In this document: positions 24,301 through 34,500 of the stretch, piece by piece | Position numbering within the stretch: position 1 is the first letter of the stretch | Layout of the letters: each line of letters starts with the position of its first letter | NCBI GenBank assembly: GCA_022818135.1 | Contig: JAFMSR010000006.1 | Span: 33,458,997-33,522,996 of the forward strand | Direction: 5' to 3' | Length of the DNA stretch: 64,000 bases | Origin: Saxidomus purpurata | Lineage: Eukaryota > Mollusca > Bivalvia > Venerida > Veneridae | The notes under the pieces: generated by a model | Seen by the model: the letters and a program-made list of their open reading frames with translations, nothing else | Database searches by the model: none | What the model was told of the DNA's origin: nothing | Position numbers and translations under genes: made by a program

Positions 24301-27197
24301 AAACTTAAAACCTGTGCACCTGTAAATCCTCTTTCTAAAACGCTTTATTCCATGTTTCGTAGCAGTCCTTTTTCCGTTCACTATTTTAAACTGCTATTGT
24401 AAAATAAATCACTGACTTTCAAACATTTAAGTATGTAAGTGAGTGTCGTTTATGATTTTTTGTAATAATCGAACTGTACTTGTATGATATAAAGGAAGAC
24501 TTACCACTTAATCGTGTTATACGCTGGACTTGAATGTCTTATTTTTCTGGTAAAAATAACAAGTTTCATTTAAACTGAAAATGTATAGATACATACCAAG
24601 ACAGCCTTTGAGGTTTGTATCGAGTGTGTAGCCGGATCTACATGTACAGCGGTATGAACCATTTGTGTTTACACAGCGTTGTTGACATCCATGATCAGTC
24701 TGGGTACATTCATTTACATCTGCGTAAAGAAAATAGGAGTAAACATCACTGAAACTCCAACGGAAGAATTAAAAACTGTGACAGTCACAGTTACAGTAAG
24801 AGAAGATCTAAATATGCACGAAGCGCATTACATTCCTGTATGAAAATGATTTAACACTACTGATAACTAATATACTACCAAAGCATTTACCAGGGTCTAC
24901 TCTTCATTAAGCTACTTTTCTATCTATGCTCTAACAGCAAGGTACATTGTACATGTAAGTATAATTTGTACTTATTACATTGTTTATAGATATCAACCCA
25001 CTGTAAACATAATGATTTTAGTATATTATTACTGAACAGTTTATCTGATTATGAATGTTAATCAGTCAGTAGACCTATCGCTGCATACCCTGCCTTACAT
25101 TACACCTTCCACAACAAACATGTCGTCACTTCTAACGTTATATTTGAAATTATGGCATCCACCCTCTAGGTCACTTTTAATAAAACGCTTCCTACCAGCT
25201 ATGGAACACGTCAAAACTATGAACTTTTCGCAAATATACTATTTTCAAAGACATGCATTAAATTAAAAAGTTTCTGTGTATTACAACAGTTATATGTGAA
25301 CTAGATCTAGTAAGACAAGTCAACTTGCAAAGCTTTGTATATCCATTTAAGATATATTCTCCAAAACAATATTACGCCCGGTCTTATGTTGTAGTTACCA
25401 TTGCATTGTGGTGACGAGAATCCACTAAGACATCTACACGTGTCTGGAGAACTGCATGTGCCGCCATTCCGACACGAGGTAGACCCAAAACAAAGAGCTG
25501 TTAGAATTATAAACAGACATATATAACGGGTATTTCTGTTAATAATGGAGACGTTACTTTACCACTGTCAATTTGTCCAAGCGTACGTGCATCGAGTCGT
25601 GTCTCACACGGGTATTTACCACTATGGGTATGTTTTCGATGAAACTTCACAGCACGTGGGGCACCAACGTAAGCTACGTTATGTCTAACATTACAATTCC
25701 AAGCTTCATAGGTAAGGCCATATGGTGGTAATCGCAAACAGCACGCAGATCTTTAACACCATATAACACACATTGGTGTTTATGTTGGATTTTATAACCG
25801 ATCATGTGATTCAAATGTCAAGGTCACAGTTATGTCAGAGCCAGATATTGTGACCATATGTCACTAACAGTGGTAGCTCATGTTTTAAGTTCAATGTTTC
25901 TAACTGTCTTAAGTAAGAACATTGTAATGAGATAAAGGGGCTGAACAAACTTACTAATAGGTTTATATTTAAATAATCATAAAATATCTTTTGATCGACA
26001 AGTGTACATATTTAATGTATGTGTACCTACATCACACGTATTGTAACTTTTCTTGTGTGTAACCGTCATCAAATTTTTGTGAAAACATTTTAAAATAAAG
26101 TAAGTATGACTAAAGGTGAAATAATGAGGAATCCAGGGATTGGTGAAGTTTTATAGCAAAACAAAAACGTATCACGCAAACTAATGAGATTCTGAGAATG
26201 ATTTATTAATGGTCGAGAGATTAGATTTGCTGACTTTAAATTACTTTTATCTTTCATACGTTGAGGGTAACCGAAAATGTCTCTTTACGTGGGAAAGTTG
26301 GCAGTTTCTTCCAAGGAACAATGGTTAGGTAAAATGCCTGTCGGTAAAAGTTGAAACGGGCGTTAAGCTTTTACAACAACAAAAACACCACAACATTGCA
26401 GTGTCATTTGTCAAATTCATTAAACTTATTAATTCAAAAGTAAAATAGATCACTGACAATTGACAACAAATAAATCAAATCTCTGGAAGTTTTAAGGAGT
26501 AGCGTAACTATGTAAAAAATGTATACACTTACGAGTATTGCATTCACTTCCGATATAACCTGTACAACACACACGTCTGTAGCATCTTTTGGTGCAACTG
26601 TAGGGTACTGATCTGCAGAAGTAAACCATGTAAAAATTGTGACGTATTAACGGAGTTTCATGCTATGTATAAAGAAATTAAGTATTTTGATAGCACTATT
26701 AACGGATCTTAAAGAAAGAGTAAAGGTTGAAACAAAGAAAAAACTTCTGTCTAAATCGCCAATGAAATTAAATAAAACAATCTACGGCCAAATTGTGTAC
26801 AATCTAATGGAGAACGTTCATAGGTTTGCTAGGATTGTCGGTGTGAATTTGACAGTAACATGTATTAAATAACGAACAAACAGAGCGGTTGAAAGTTATG
26901 GAAATGCAATCGAGAGAGAAAGATGAAAATGTGCAGGCTACAGTTATTCGTCTTGACATTAAATAAACTTAAATCATCAAATATATAAACTACATGTATT
27001 TCCAAATTTATTGTCTTATTAGCAAGGAACTGAAATAGAAGCTCGTTAAAATGTTGATTTATTTTAGTTATTACCTTTGTCTTGAACAAAGTGCCCAATC
27101 CCAGCCAAACCATCCACAGTTGATATAGTACGTCGACGTCCGGTAACAAGTTGTCTGACACTGATATGCTTGAGAGCATGTTCCACCATACGCTACA
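65..27197 (-). CDS. Large EGF/SEA transmembrane protein gene, 24 exons (5' end outside recognised exons)
   Basis: This is a spliced minus-strand gene of about 2945 codons in the recognised part. Exons in translation order: 27197-27075, 26612-26533, 25497-25399, 24719-24597, 24174-24052, 23817-23695, 20544-20410, 19023-18889, 17805-17683, 17439-17326, 15769-15644, 15329-14453, 13908-13797, 13684-13531, 12488-9273, 8823-8698, 8380-5921, 5210-5113, 3839-3778, 3030-2882, 2409-2304, 1434-1403, 1148-1031, 89-65. All junctions are GT-AG and every phase matches, which strongly supports the model. Order: EMI-like Cys-rich region, EGF and cbEGF domains, a long ectodomain of unknown family, Ig-like domain, 21 more cbEGFs, SEA domain, partial EGF-like segment, one transmembrane helix, short tail. 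About 30 EGF-like domains in total. A type I cell-surface protein in adhesion or matrix contact is inferred. The signal-peptide exon and promoter were not found; the first recognised exon begins in phase 2, so more exons lie upstream. Confidence 0.85.
1031..1148 (-). CDS. Transmembrane-helix exon
   Basis: The exon encodes [20 protein letters not shown] and a few more hydrophobic residues, then a basic stretch ([10 protein letters not shown]). This is the pattern of a single-pass type I membrane anchor with a stop-transfer signal. It has an ATTTCAG acceptor and a GTAAGT donor. The helix has a diverged copy at 62164-62276. Confidence 0.85.
1403..1434 (-). CDS. 32-bp micro-exon between EGF-like segment and membrane helix
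   Basis: The sequence sits between CTTTTTCAG and GTAAGTGC and encodes a short Ser/Asp-rich juxtamembrane linker ([10 protein letters not shown]). It enters in phase 2 and exits in phase 1, matching both neighbours. Confidence 0.75.
2304..2409 (-). CDS. Post-SEA Cys-rich (partial EGF-like) exon
   Basis: The exon follows the acceptor TTTCTTTTCCCAG and encodes four cysteines ([23 protein letters not shown]), resembling a shortened EGF domain. A nearer CTAG acceptor was rejected because it shifts the frame into a stop. Confidence 0.75.
2882..3030 (-). CDS. SEA domain exon 2, with G-S autoproteolysis motif
   Basis: The exon encodes [12 protein letters not shown] followed by an amphipathic helix and [10 protein letters not shown]. 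In the SEA family a G-S bond followed by a hydrophobic strand is the autocleavage site; here it reads GSIIA. A non-covalent heterodimer held at the membrane is therefore likely, by family analogy. Confidence 0.8.
3778..3839 (-). CDS. SEA domain exon 1
   Basis: A small exon after TTTTGTTTCAG encodes [20 protein letters not shown], the helix and strand just before the cleavage strand of SEA domains. It joins the next exon in phase 2, creating the Arg before the RGS motif. Confidence 0.75.
5113..5210 (-). CDS. Linker/SEA N-terminal exon
   Basis: The exon lies between GTGTACAG and GTAAGTAT and encodes a Ser- and acid-rich segment with alternating strand pattern ([12 protein letters not shown]). 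It probably gives the first strand of the SEA domain. Phase 1 in, phase 0 out. Confidence 0.75.
5921..8380 (-). CDS. Single exon with 20 tandem calcium-binding EGF domains
   Basis: The exon is 2460 bp, exactly 20 x 123 bp, so each unit is 41 codons. Nearly every unit has D-I-N-E-C, NNGGC, GSYTCSC and a final GRTC, the cbEGF consensus with Asp/Asn for calcium and a hydroxylation-type Asn. Units 1-17 are close to each other at DNA level; units 18-20, nearest the membrane, are more diverged. Unit 14 has N-M-N-V-C in place of D-I-N-E-C and probably binds calcium poorly. In the rest of this gene each EGF has its own exon. Antisense reading frames through the repeats are open but are artefacts. In the cell the array should form a calcium-stiffened extracellular rod. 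Confidence 0.95.
8698..8823 (-). CDS. cbEGF exon between Ig-like region and 20-EGF exon
   Basis: One cbEGF with [22 protein letters not shown] and a final YLC. Phase 1 on both sides, flanked by CTTCAG and GTACG. Confidence 0.9.
9273..12488 (-). CDS. 3.2-kb exon: ectodomain of unknown family, coiled coil, hydrophobic helices, Ig-like domain
   Basis: The exon encodes 1072 codons with no intron. It begins [13 protein letters not shown] after splicing. Residues about 390-480 form an Ala/Lys/Glu coiled coil ([11 protein letters not shown]). A Cys-rich patch ([24 protein letters not shown]) follows, then a run of Ala/Val/Ile amphipathic helices. Basic clusters [13 protein letters not shown] and GRKRRD could be furin-type sites. 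N-glycosylation sequons are dense after residue 700. The last 90 residues read as an I-set Ig domain ([20 protein letters not shown] and DKYNCIAGN). I do not recognise the body of the protein. It is not a pore by obvious motif. Confidence 0.85.
13531..13684 (-). CDS. Ectodomain exon (unknown family)
   Basis: The exon lies between CCTTTACAG and GTAATTCC. It encodes beta-rich sequence with a Trp-containing turn ([14 protein letters not shown]). Enters in phase 0 and leaves in phase 1, in frame with both neighbours. Confidence 0.8.
13797..13908 (-). CDS. Ectodomain exon (unknown family)
   Basis: The exon encodes [12 protein letters not shown] and [12 protein letters not shown], a beta-strand pattern continuing the previous exon. 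Acceptor TTTTTACAG, donor GTAAGAAC. Confidence 0.8.
14453..15329 (-). CDS. Ectodomain exon, 877 bp (unknown family)
   Basis: About 292 codons of mixed alpha/beta sequence start at [14 protein letters not shown] after splicing to the preceding cbEGF. Few cysteines (six or so). Together with the following exons this makes about 1450 residues without any domain I can name. The acceptor TTTTTCATAAAG was chosen because only it gives the correct phase with upstream CLK. Confidence 0.8.
15644..15769 (-). CDS. cbEGF exon
   Basis: [19 protein letters not shown] and a final SCLK: one full calcium-binding EGF, phase 1 on both sides. Confidence 0.9.
17129..17248. repeat. Hairpin MITE in intron
   Basis: Two arms of about 40 bp (CGACCGTATATACGGTTTT near 17134 and its inverse near 17225) flank a centre containing GTTAACG/CGTTAA. 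An old hairpin-type MITE is the simplest reading. Confidence 0.65.
17326..17439 (-). CDS. EGF exon (Notch-type)
   Basis: 38 codons with CQNGGSC, GSFSCAC and GFTGLHC. The G-F-x-G-x-x-C ending is of the Notch/laminin-like EGF type, unlike the fibrillin-type neighbours. Confidence 0.9.
17683..17805 (-). CDS. cbEGF exon
   Basis: [19 protein letters not shown] and DDKTC: one cbEGF in a 123-bp exon, phase 1 on both sides. Confidence 0.9.
17932..18043. repeat. Exact 60-bp tandem duplication
   Basis: TACTTTTGTCACCAGAG and the next 40-odd bases repeat with a 60-bp period and no mismatch that I see, so the duplication is recent or an assembly artefact. Confidence 0.9.
18889..19023 (-). CDS. cbEGF exon, copy b of duplicated exon
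   Basis: A 135-bp exon encodes [16 protein letters not shown] and RNECQ. It is almost the same as the exon at 20410-20544, including the unusual GTTCG donor and about 50 bp of intron beyond it. Confidence 0.9.
19620..20060. repeat. Three diverged 150-170 bp tandem units of a mollusc-type repeat
   Basis: Units share ACACATCCTTA...GTGTGAAGTTAT and AAGGTAGC motifs starting near 19623, 19772 and 19941. The array ends with GACGGACGGACAGACAGACG. The intron here is otherwise without coding potential. Confidence 0.7.
20410..20544 (-). CDS. cbEGF exon, copy a of duplicated exon
   Basis: A 135-bp exon encodes [16 protein letters not shown] and RNECQ. Longer than a usual cbEGF by four codons between the fifth and sixth Cys. 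Its near-copy lies 1.5 kb downstream in the gene. Confidence 0.9.
21321..21393. repeat. C-tract plus (CT)n microsatellite, about 28 repeats
   Basis: A C-rich run is followed by an uninterrupted CT dinucleotide repeat. The small open frames through it are artefacts. Confidence 0.95.
21480..22830 (-). mobile_element. Decayed non-LTR retrotransposon with endonuclease and RNase H remnants
   Basis: On the minus strand, 22761-22555 reads as the core of an APE-type endonuclease (VSVYYPNG, then [16 protein letters not shown], where G-D-F-N-x-H is expected). Shortly after come the remnants [15 protein letters not shown] and KVGEQL. Near 21945 the frame reads VYTNGASS followed by a Tyr/Lys-Ala-Glu motif, and near 21745 [15 protein letters not shown]; both match RNase H of LINEs. 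I see no reverse transcriptase between them, so the RT part has been deleted. Stops and frameshifts make it non-functional. It lies in an intron of the EGF gene. Confidence 0.75.
23695..23817 (-). CDS. cbEGF exon
   Basis: [19 protein letters not shown] and GKLC within 123 bp; TTATTTCAG acceptor and GTATGT donor; phase 1 on both sides. Confidence 0.9.
24052..24174 (-). CDS. cbEGF exon
   Basis: [19 protein letters not shown] and GRTC within 123 bp; phase 1 on both sides. Confidence 0.9.
24597..24719 (-). CDS. cbEGF exon
   Basis: [19 protein letters not shown] and LKGC within 123 bp; acceptor TTACGCAG, donor GTATGT. Confidence 0.9.
25399..25497 (-). CDS. EGF exon following the EMI-like region
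   Basis: 33 codons with [16 protein letters not shown] and PQCN. The splice to the previous exon creates a Pro before LCFGSTSC, giving the TP-x-C start common to EGF domains after EMI-type domains. Confidence 0.85.
26533..26612 (-). CDS. EMI-like Cys-rich exon, C-terminal part
   Basis: The exon encodes [19 protein letters not shown] then IGSECN. The CC-x-G-Y-x-G-x-x-C ending is the usual end of an EMI-like module. Phase 2 in, phase 1 out. Confidence 0.8.
27075..27197 (-). CDS. EMI-like Cys-rich exon, first recognised exon
   Basis: The exon encodes [14 protein letters not shown] and [13 protein letters not shown] after a TTTTTTCAG acceptor. The CGW-x-GW-x-x-C core is EMI-like, but the assignment is by pattern only. 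It begins in phase 2, so at least one coding exon lies upstream (to the right). Confidence 0.8.
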
Positions 27198-29588
27198 CTG
27201 AAAAAATGATTTGCCTAAAAACTGTTTCTTTCAAACGATTTCAAAATCAGATTGTAAAGTACCTGTAGAGAAAACATTTTTAGTTTACGGTAAACAATAT
27301 TTTAAAAATCAGTCAAGTCAATGGTGTAAATTCTTTAATGATCAATTGCATAATTGACAACACAACTAAACAATTAATGATTTTAATACGGGTTTACGAT
27401 GTTCACCGTCATTACGATCTTTGTTTGCACATTGTCGTTTTCAAAATTGTAAATATTCAATTTTATTGGCATTACTTGCATACTATTCAAAGGAAGGGTT
27501 GTCAGTTTATTAAGTGAATTCTTGTACGACGACGACACACAGTTCATTATATTCATTAACAAGAGTAAGCACTATGTTCAGTAAAAAGAAATATGATTAT
27601 CATCGCAATGTGTCAGTGCTGGCCTGGACATATTTTACAGGCAACTCATATCATAATTCGTTACGAATGATATATATAATATAATAAAATACCTACAAAA
27701 GTATTGATCACTGACATAATGACTAAACAATAAAACTATAATAAAAACAATGTAGATCCAGGAGGTGTCTAGATCTAACCTAACAAAGGGTTCTATTGTT
27801 GACGCTCCATCTACTTTAGCAAAGAACAGCGTTTTGCGCAGTGAATATCTTTACAATACGTCGACATTCTTTATCTTTGCATGCAATAGATAACAACATT
27901 TACACAAAAATTAATATCAATAACGTCTCTATCACATTACCTGTATCTTAAATTTATTCAGTGTAATGTGTGTCGCAATACTTCCTGTTTCGCAACGTTG
28001 TACTAAATCTCCGATCTCAGTAAAGGTTTTGCAATAATTGAATCAGTATTCACTAAACATGATATATATGAAAAGGTATAGCCTTTTGCCATCAAGTAGA
28101 TTATGGAATTATAAGAATTATATGAAACTACTTACAATGCAAATTTTCTAGCTAAATAAAGTGAGTTTTAATGGCAAATTATGGTATGTTACGGTAGTTT
28201 TTAATCTCCCTGAAAAGGAAGAATGTGTCTCAGGTTTGTGCATCCGTCTGTCCATCTGTCCATCCGAGCATATGGATAGGCAAATAATATGTAATACATC
28301 CTTCATTCCGTATACCTAGCAATGGTTACTAATTGAGTAAGTGATAAGGGTAAGTTCCTGTGAGTTAAATTTTCTTAAAATATGGAGTAACGGGAGGGTA
28401 CACAATCAATACTCATGTGTGTTGGATTCCGTCTGTCCGTCCGTCCTTCCGGCTCTATATCTCTGTAACAAGGAGATGTTCATATTAATAACTTATTGCA
28501 GTTTATTGAGTTTTCTTTGACATATGGCCCTTTCGTTATCGATACATGTAGTATATAAGCATGTTTTAAGTTCCTTCATACCTTCATATTAAGAATTTGA
28601 CATGGTCGATGCATACAGGTTTGTAAAATGTTTGTTCAAACGTATACGTATTTTGCAATATTTGAATAAATAATCTTCTGATCTTTTGACTACTTATAAC
28701 CCCGATTTGTTGATTGCATTATTGTGATCAGTGTACTGTAACTTTTATCAAGATGCGATTATTCAGTAACAATTGAAATAACTACCAACGCTGCACTTTA
28801 ACAAAGAAATCTAAAATGAATCTCTAAATTCTACTTAGTATTTGGTGGGCCCTTTTGTACAGAAAAATAGTTTACAATCTGATATCACAATTAAATTTTT
28901 ATTGAATCCTAGTTTGTTAAAAACTGAATTATGTTCTATCTTAATTTTGCATTAATCTTGAAATGTTTTTTTGTTTCAGTGACGCTTATCGTTTATCTAC
29001 ACTGTTGAGCGGTTCTACAAGCAGAGAGTTTGGTTTCATGAACTCCGCGTACAAAGCAGGAACATTTTGCACTTCGAAATACAGTCCGTCGAGTAAGCGA
29101 GGAGACACGTATATAATTGGTGAAGAGAAAACAAAGTTTGTGAGACATGTTAAGTCCTACTGCTGAATCTGTACACAAGTACTTTTTATTACAGTTTAAT
29201 TTATGAAGATTTACCAAATTAGATACTAAATTCAGAGTTGTTTATTAAAACTCATAACTGCAAAGATATAACTAGACAAGCATTACTGCTAGCATGCTGC
29301 TTGCCTAATCAACAAGGATGCTATTTTACCCATATCTTATTAGAATAACTGAAATAATATTTAGTTTTTACGATATACATTTCCAGATTTAAAAAATAAT
29401 TTATCTTGTCTCTTTAGGGGCATCGTAATAATACAACAATTTTCTAGCGTTCATTTTCATATCAGAGAAACCACTCAGGTGAAGCCATTTTGATTGGGTA
29501 ATATCAATTTTACTGATAAACAAATGCAAACAAAAGCTTGACAGCACAGAATTCGATATTGAACTTAATTGCGTTCAATATTATAATG
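27198..29588. other. Non-coding stretch upstream of first recognised exon
   Basis: The stretch must contain intron, and perhaps the 5' exon, of the EGF gene, but no signal-peptide frame stands out. A CTGTCCATCTGTCCATCC / GTCCGTCCGTCC repeat relic lies at 28240-28450. A short plus-strand frame at 28963 follows a good acceptor but has no support. Confidence 0.5.
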
Positions 29589-29726
29589 TTATTAATCAAG
29601 TGATTTTATATTGGCCTTGCTATTTGTCCGAGGTGGTCGTATTTGCCCAAGGCCGAAGGCCGAGGGCCAATACGACTGCCCGAGGATAAATAATAAGGCC
29701 AATATGAAATCACTTGATTAATGATA
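29589..29726. repeat. 138-bp near-perfect palindrome (MITE-like)
   Basis: Arms starting ATTAATCAAGTGATTTTATA and its inverse meet at a GGCCGAAGGCC centre. The shape is that of a small fold-back MITE. Loose TATTGGCCCTG repeats continue to about 30300. Confidence 0.85.
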
Positions 29727-29794
29727 ATTTTATTATTCAACTTTGCAGTATTGGCTAAATAAACAAGAATATAAGGAGAATCTAACATGTTCAT

Positions 29795-29910
29795 GAGTTG
29801 TGGATAAGGATATTCCACCCAAGGGTTGAGATACATCACAAAAATGAGGCTCTGCCGCGTTTATTTGGACGTATCTCAACCCGAGGGTGGGATTTCCTTA
29901 TATACAACTC
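29795..29910. repeat. Second hairpin, 40-bp arms
   Basis: GAGTTGTGGATAAGG at 29795 pairs with the inverse at 29896-29910, and GGGTTGAGATAC with GTATCTCAACCC; the loop is about 36 nt. It is separate from the palindrome 70 bp to its left. Confidence 0.8.
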
Positions 29911-30524
29911 ACTGGAAATGGTAGATTTATTTTCTCACCGTTTTAATCGCATTTTCACACAAGTAAGAAGTAATAAATATACAGAAGGGGGATGAAAATA
30001 TGAAAATCAACTTTTTCTCGAATTTTACTTCAAAACTGTTATGGATGGATAGAACATGATCTAACTAAGAAAATGAATACCCATAATCCTATGTTTATTT
30101 CGAAAATAAAAATTTTACAGTCATTTTTCGATATCAGCATGAGTCTAAAAACAAAATGGCGTCGTTTAAAAATCTAACGGAAGTGACTTCTCCGTATTGG
30201 CCCTCTCTTTTAAACCAATCAGAATGCTTGAATTCCATATTGGCCCTGTTTTCTCGTATTGGCCCTGTTTTTCTCATATTGGCTCAGTTATGCTTTGTAT
30301 TAGCTCTACCTGTTTCATATCATGTGTGCAATTGATCTAATACAGAGTGTAATATTGTAAAGCTATTATAGTTTGACAGTATATAAACAGCAAGAAAAAA
30401 CGAATTCTAAATAAATGTAGGCAATAAAAAATATTTTTAAGTTTAATTTTTCTTCTCAGTTATAGTTATTTCTGTGTTATAGTGTCTGATATTTATTATT
30501 TGATATATTTAGCATAAGTAAAAG

Positions 30525-30660
30525 CGCAAAAATAAGGTTACCCGGCACAAAGTCCCAACATACAAATCCACACCAGCTTATGCATATTGTCTTACGAAAT
30601 TCGTTGCGTATTCCGAGTTTTATGTAATACACATTACAATCATTTCAATCACCTGTTTTA
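30525..30660. repeat. Dispersed repeat, copy 1 (direct copy at 38480-38610)
   Basis: AAAAATAAGGTTAC, ACAAAGTCCCAA, ACACCAGCTTA and TTACAATCATTTC occur in the same order and orientation near 38.5 kb. About 80% similar by eye. No coding potential. Confidence 0.7.
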
Positions 30661-30809
30661 AGATGGGGAATACCCGGAATATTACGTACAATAGAAATAT
30701 AAATAGACAGCATGTTAGACTATTAGATCTATTATGATCTCAATACTTCTAAACATTTGTTAATATCTTAAGCCGATATACAAATTTTTCTTTTTTGCAA
30801 TGAGCAATG

Positions 30810-30905
30810 TGGAAGTATTTTGTCTTGCCTAACGACACAACCACTATTTAGCACTGGTGGTAATCGAACTAGGGTCTTCCTATCCTGATTTGAACCCAAG
30901 GTTGC
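30810..30905 (-). mobile_element. Diverged SINE fragment
   Basis: TGTCTTGCCTAACGACACA and a degenerate B box (complement of GTAATCGAACTAGG) match the better SINE at 56.4-56.6 kb in order and orientation. Confidence 0.55.
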
Positions 30906-31596
30906 TCAACAAAACAGATTTAAACAAGTGATTGAAATGTCTGCTTTGGTGGTCGACGACTTCTATGGTGTATGTAATTGGTTGGTCATGTCTTTGTTGG
31001 CTGTTTGTACTGTAATACTAGGTTGCACTACCACGGACGTTTTATGAATAGTAAGAGGCTAAATAGAGAAATTTATACAATATAAAAACCAAAAGGAGGG
31101 AGCCTTAGAAGTTTATGGCAAATAGACAGGCAGAATTGTTAAATTTTAGACATTTTCATTGGACAAAAATGTAGGGCAAACACTAAATAAATGTATTGGA
31201 TATTACTCATAGACCATACTTTTACAACGGATATGTGTCATTTGTTTATAAACTCGATTTTAATGAAAATTATCAAAGTTGTGTTTTTACGCATAAGACG
31301 CAAGTTAAAGGTTTTGTCAAACTTAAATACATAAATTGTCTCCATTGCTTTTGCTACTATACGACAAGCTTTTGTCTTTCCTTTTGTTTAAAATAAGGTT
31401 TCATATACCAACGTAAGTTTGTAAAGCTATTTCACACTTAACAAACCCAATTATATTTTTAAGAATTATATTTTTAAACGGGTAACCGCAACAAGCAGAT
31501 AGTGCTTCCAAAACAAGTCAAACAACTATCTGATCTGCAACCAAACATAAGTAAAAAGGTAATGATTACTCTAATTGTTTCACATACAAAATGTAC
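30906..31596. other. Non-coding stretch
   Basis: No gene, RNA or clear repeat seen. A 66-codon frame at 31196 has no family or splice support. Confidence 0.5.
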
Positions 31597-34500
31597 ATGT
31601 ACAGTACTGCCAACTGTAATTTTTACCATTTTTTCGTTCCGGTTGCGGTTCGTTTGCGTTTGCGTTCCGTTTCGGTCATATCGGTCAATAACCGTTCACC
31701 GGACCGGTGACCGCAAAAGGACCGGTAAGCGAACCGTTTCAATCGGTTTTGGCGGTTCTATGGTCTGACTGGCTGACTCTGCTTACTGTACTTTTTTCGT
31801 TTAAAATTCGTTAACCAGTGACAACGTTAAGCACCGGTCGCACCGCTTATATACCTCGCGAGAGGATGGTTGACCTAATAAGTACAATTACAACGTTCAG
31901 CGCTATTTCATAGGAAAACAAATAAATGTGAAGTTGAAAAGAGGTGGTAAATTGCCAGTTGATACATTGTTTTGAAACTTATAAGTGGATCACACGTTAC
32001 TGGTCATACAACGTTGCGTATTCAGCGGATCTTATCAAATAAGCATGGAATCAACATCAGCAGGCAAACTGTTTACTAACAAACTTCCGCTCTAAAATGT
32101 AGATTTAAGAAATCAGGTTAAATGAAAACCGTACGTTTTATGAAAAAACTCACCACTGTATAAAAATCTGTATGTTTAAATCTAAACATGAAATTTCACA
32201 CATGCGGCATGATACACCATTTATTTTCATATTTCACCGTTTGATGCAGGTGTGTAGATAGGTAAATGTTTCTCGGAATTGTGTTAGCATCATTTTTAAA
32301 CTTAATCATATCATGTTAAATCATAAATGCATTTAAATATTGGACTTTATTGTGTTTATAAGTGACGAACAAATTTTGTTGGGGATATGTTCCCAGCTAT
32401 TTGCACATCAAACTGAGACGTGGAAGGCAGACAACTCTAAAATGTCAAGCTGTAATATCGGTTTGCTTCGAAGTGGAAATAGTCACAGTGTACGAACTCA
32501 GACTGTATCAAACCGGAAGTCGCCAACGAATATGCATACAGTAACTGTTTATCAGTTTACCGCTTAATTTTTTTAAAAAGTTTTAAGTAGGAATTGGGAC
32601 AGCATAGTAAGTGTAATTTAACTTTTTGTATCGTAAAATAGTTAGATTTGGTGTGGGTATTGTAAGACGTGGTTATATTTAAAGCATCTATATGTATTTG
32701 GAAAAAGAAATCAAAACATTAAGGCAACATAGAGCATTTGTCATCAAAATGGTTACATATTGAAAGATATGGAGAGTTCTGTGCCCCAGAAGTGTTGTTT
32801 ACAGTTCGGTTCATTCATGTAATGAGAACAGCCTTACTTACTAGCTGAAACGTGAGGAATATGTCAAAATACTGTTGGTAATAACTTGCATGAAAGATAT
32901 GCACTGTATGCATATTCGTAGATACAAAATTGTTTACTGTATGATAATCGTAAAACCGCTGTACAATAATTGCACAGAACGCAACAAATGTAATATTTTG
33001 GTTTCAAATTTATCGAATTGTTTCAAGAATGGACCTGTATATATATTAGCTTACTATGACTCTTCCTATTATTTTGAGGGAGTAAAATACGCAATAGATT
33101 GAAGAGTACCGGAATAAATATGGTAACCGTTTATGAATGAAGCCTGTTTGACAACTTAAAAGCATTAGCGTGTACAGGGATTGTCATGAAACTTGACGTA
33201 CGTTGCACTATTGAATGGCTCTGTTGGTAGCGAGTATTGCCAATCATCAAATACATTGTAGATGATTTATTTTCTTTTATATAAAGATCGACATATCGGC
33301 TTTTTAACTTTATTAAGATAACATTTCGTTAAATGAATTTTATCTCGCAGTTTAAAGTGTACTGTTACACCGGATACAGCTTCTTTCGAATACACATTAA
33401 CGAATACCTCCCCGGGGAACTGTAGTTGGTGCGCTTCAACGAATGCATTTCCCCTAACCAAATGGGAGCTGTAATCGGGGTTCTTGTATCTTTTTTCGTA
33501 TAGTGACACTTTGCAACATAGATGTATCATTCCTTCATACCAATACGCGGTAAAGAATTTATTATAAAATAACAAGGATCTATACCGCTATTCAGGATGA
33601 TGTACTAGGTTTTTTGCCCGCACTGTTTTCAATAAACCATCATTATTTTCATATGACGATAACATATAAGACAATTGTTTTGACGGAATGAAGCTAATAC
33701 ACATCATGGTGTTCGGCCTGACAGACGGACAGATAAGACAACATACAGGATAGGACAACAGACAGATGGTGGGACAAATAGACGGACGACTAAATGAAAC
33801 ATGCAGTACATTTGTATATTGAACATGTGTTAGATGTCTTAGGCAATTAAGGTTCCTTATTTCTATCCGTGGACATTTCTAACAAAGGGATCATGGTTCT
33901 TTATATGCTCTAATAAAGCAAAGATAGGAAGATTCAGTCGAATTGGCATATGCTTTGCATCGAATAAAGCTCTGCTATACAAAGGGAGCTGTATTCGTTA
34001 ATGTGCAACGAATACACCTCCCCGCAGAGGTGTCAGCCGTATTTGAAAGGAGCTATACTTCTACAGTTATTGTAATTATATACATGTACATTTATTACAT
34101 TTCTCTGTTGTTGTTTGAATTAGGGGCATTCTTTAGTAAATGAAATGTATATGATTGATTCATATATTATCATCTTCTGTCGTCGAAACATGTCATGAAA
34201 CATTCGATTATGAGATATTTAAGCAAAAATAACCTTGTTCATAGCGATAAAAGCACTCGAACTCATATCCAAAGAAGAAGTTTCACAAATTTAGTATAAA
34301 TGTAGTCTTCAATATTTTGCAACCCATGTAAAATTCATTTGTGATATAATAAACACAGTGACTGTCGCATGTTTATAATATTTTGATTTTTAGAATGCTG
34401 TTAGCGGGATATGTAATGGAGTGGTTGATGATACAATGTATCACTAAAGGATGTTGAGGTCAAATTTCAATAATAGCACTGCCAGTCAGGTATCTGAAAT

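Noticed and set aside
25507..25737. 76-codon minus-strand frame in the intron between the EMI-like and first EGF exons
   Set aside because: No acceptor in the right phase, no recognised domain, and the flanking exons already splice to each other in frame.
28963..29166. Plus-strand frame after a TTTTGTTTCAG acceptor
   Set aside because: No donor, start or homology; an isolated acceptor-like tract is common in AT-rich DNA.
33267..34143. Two opposed small frames sharing FVNV-type motifs near 33.4 and 34.0 kb
   Set aside because: They come from an inverted repeat (TTCGTTAATGTG...), not from conserved genes.
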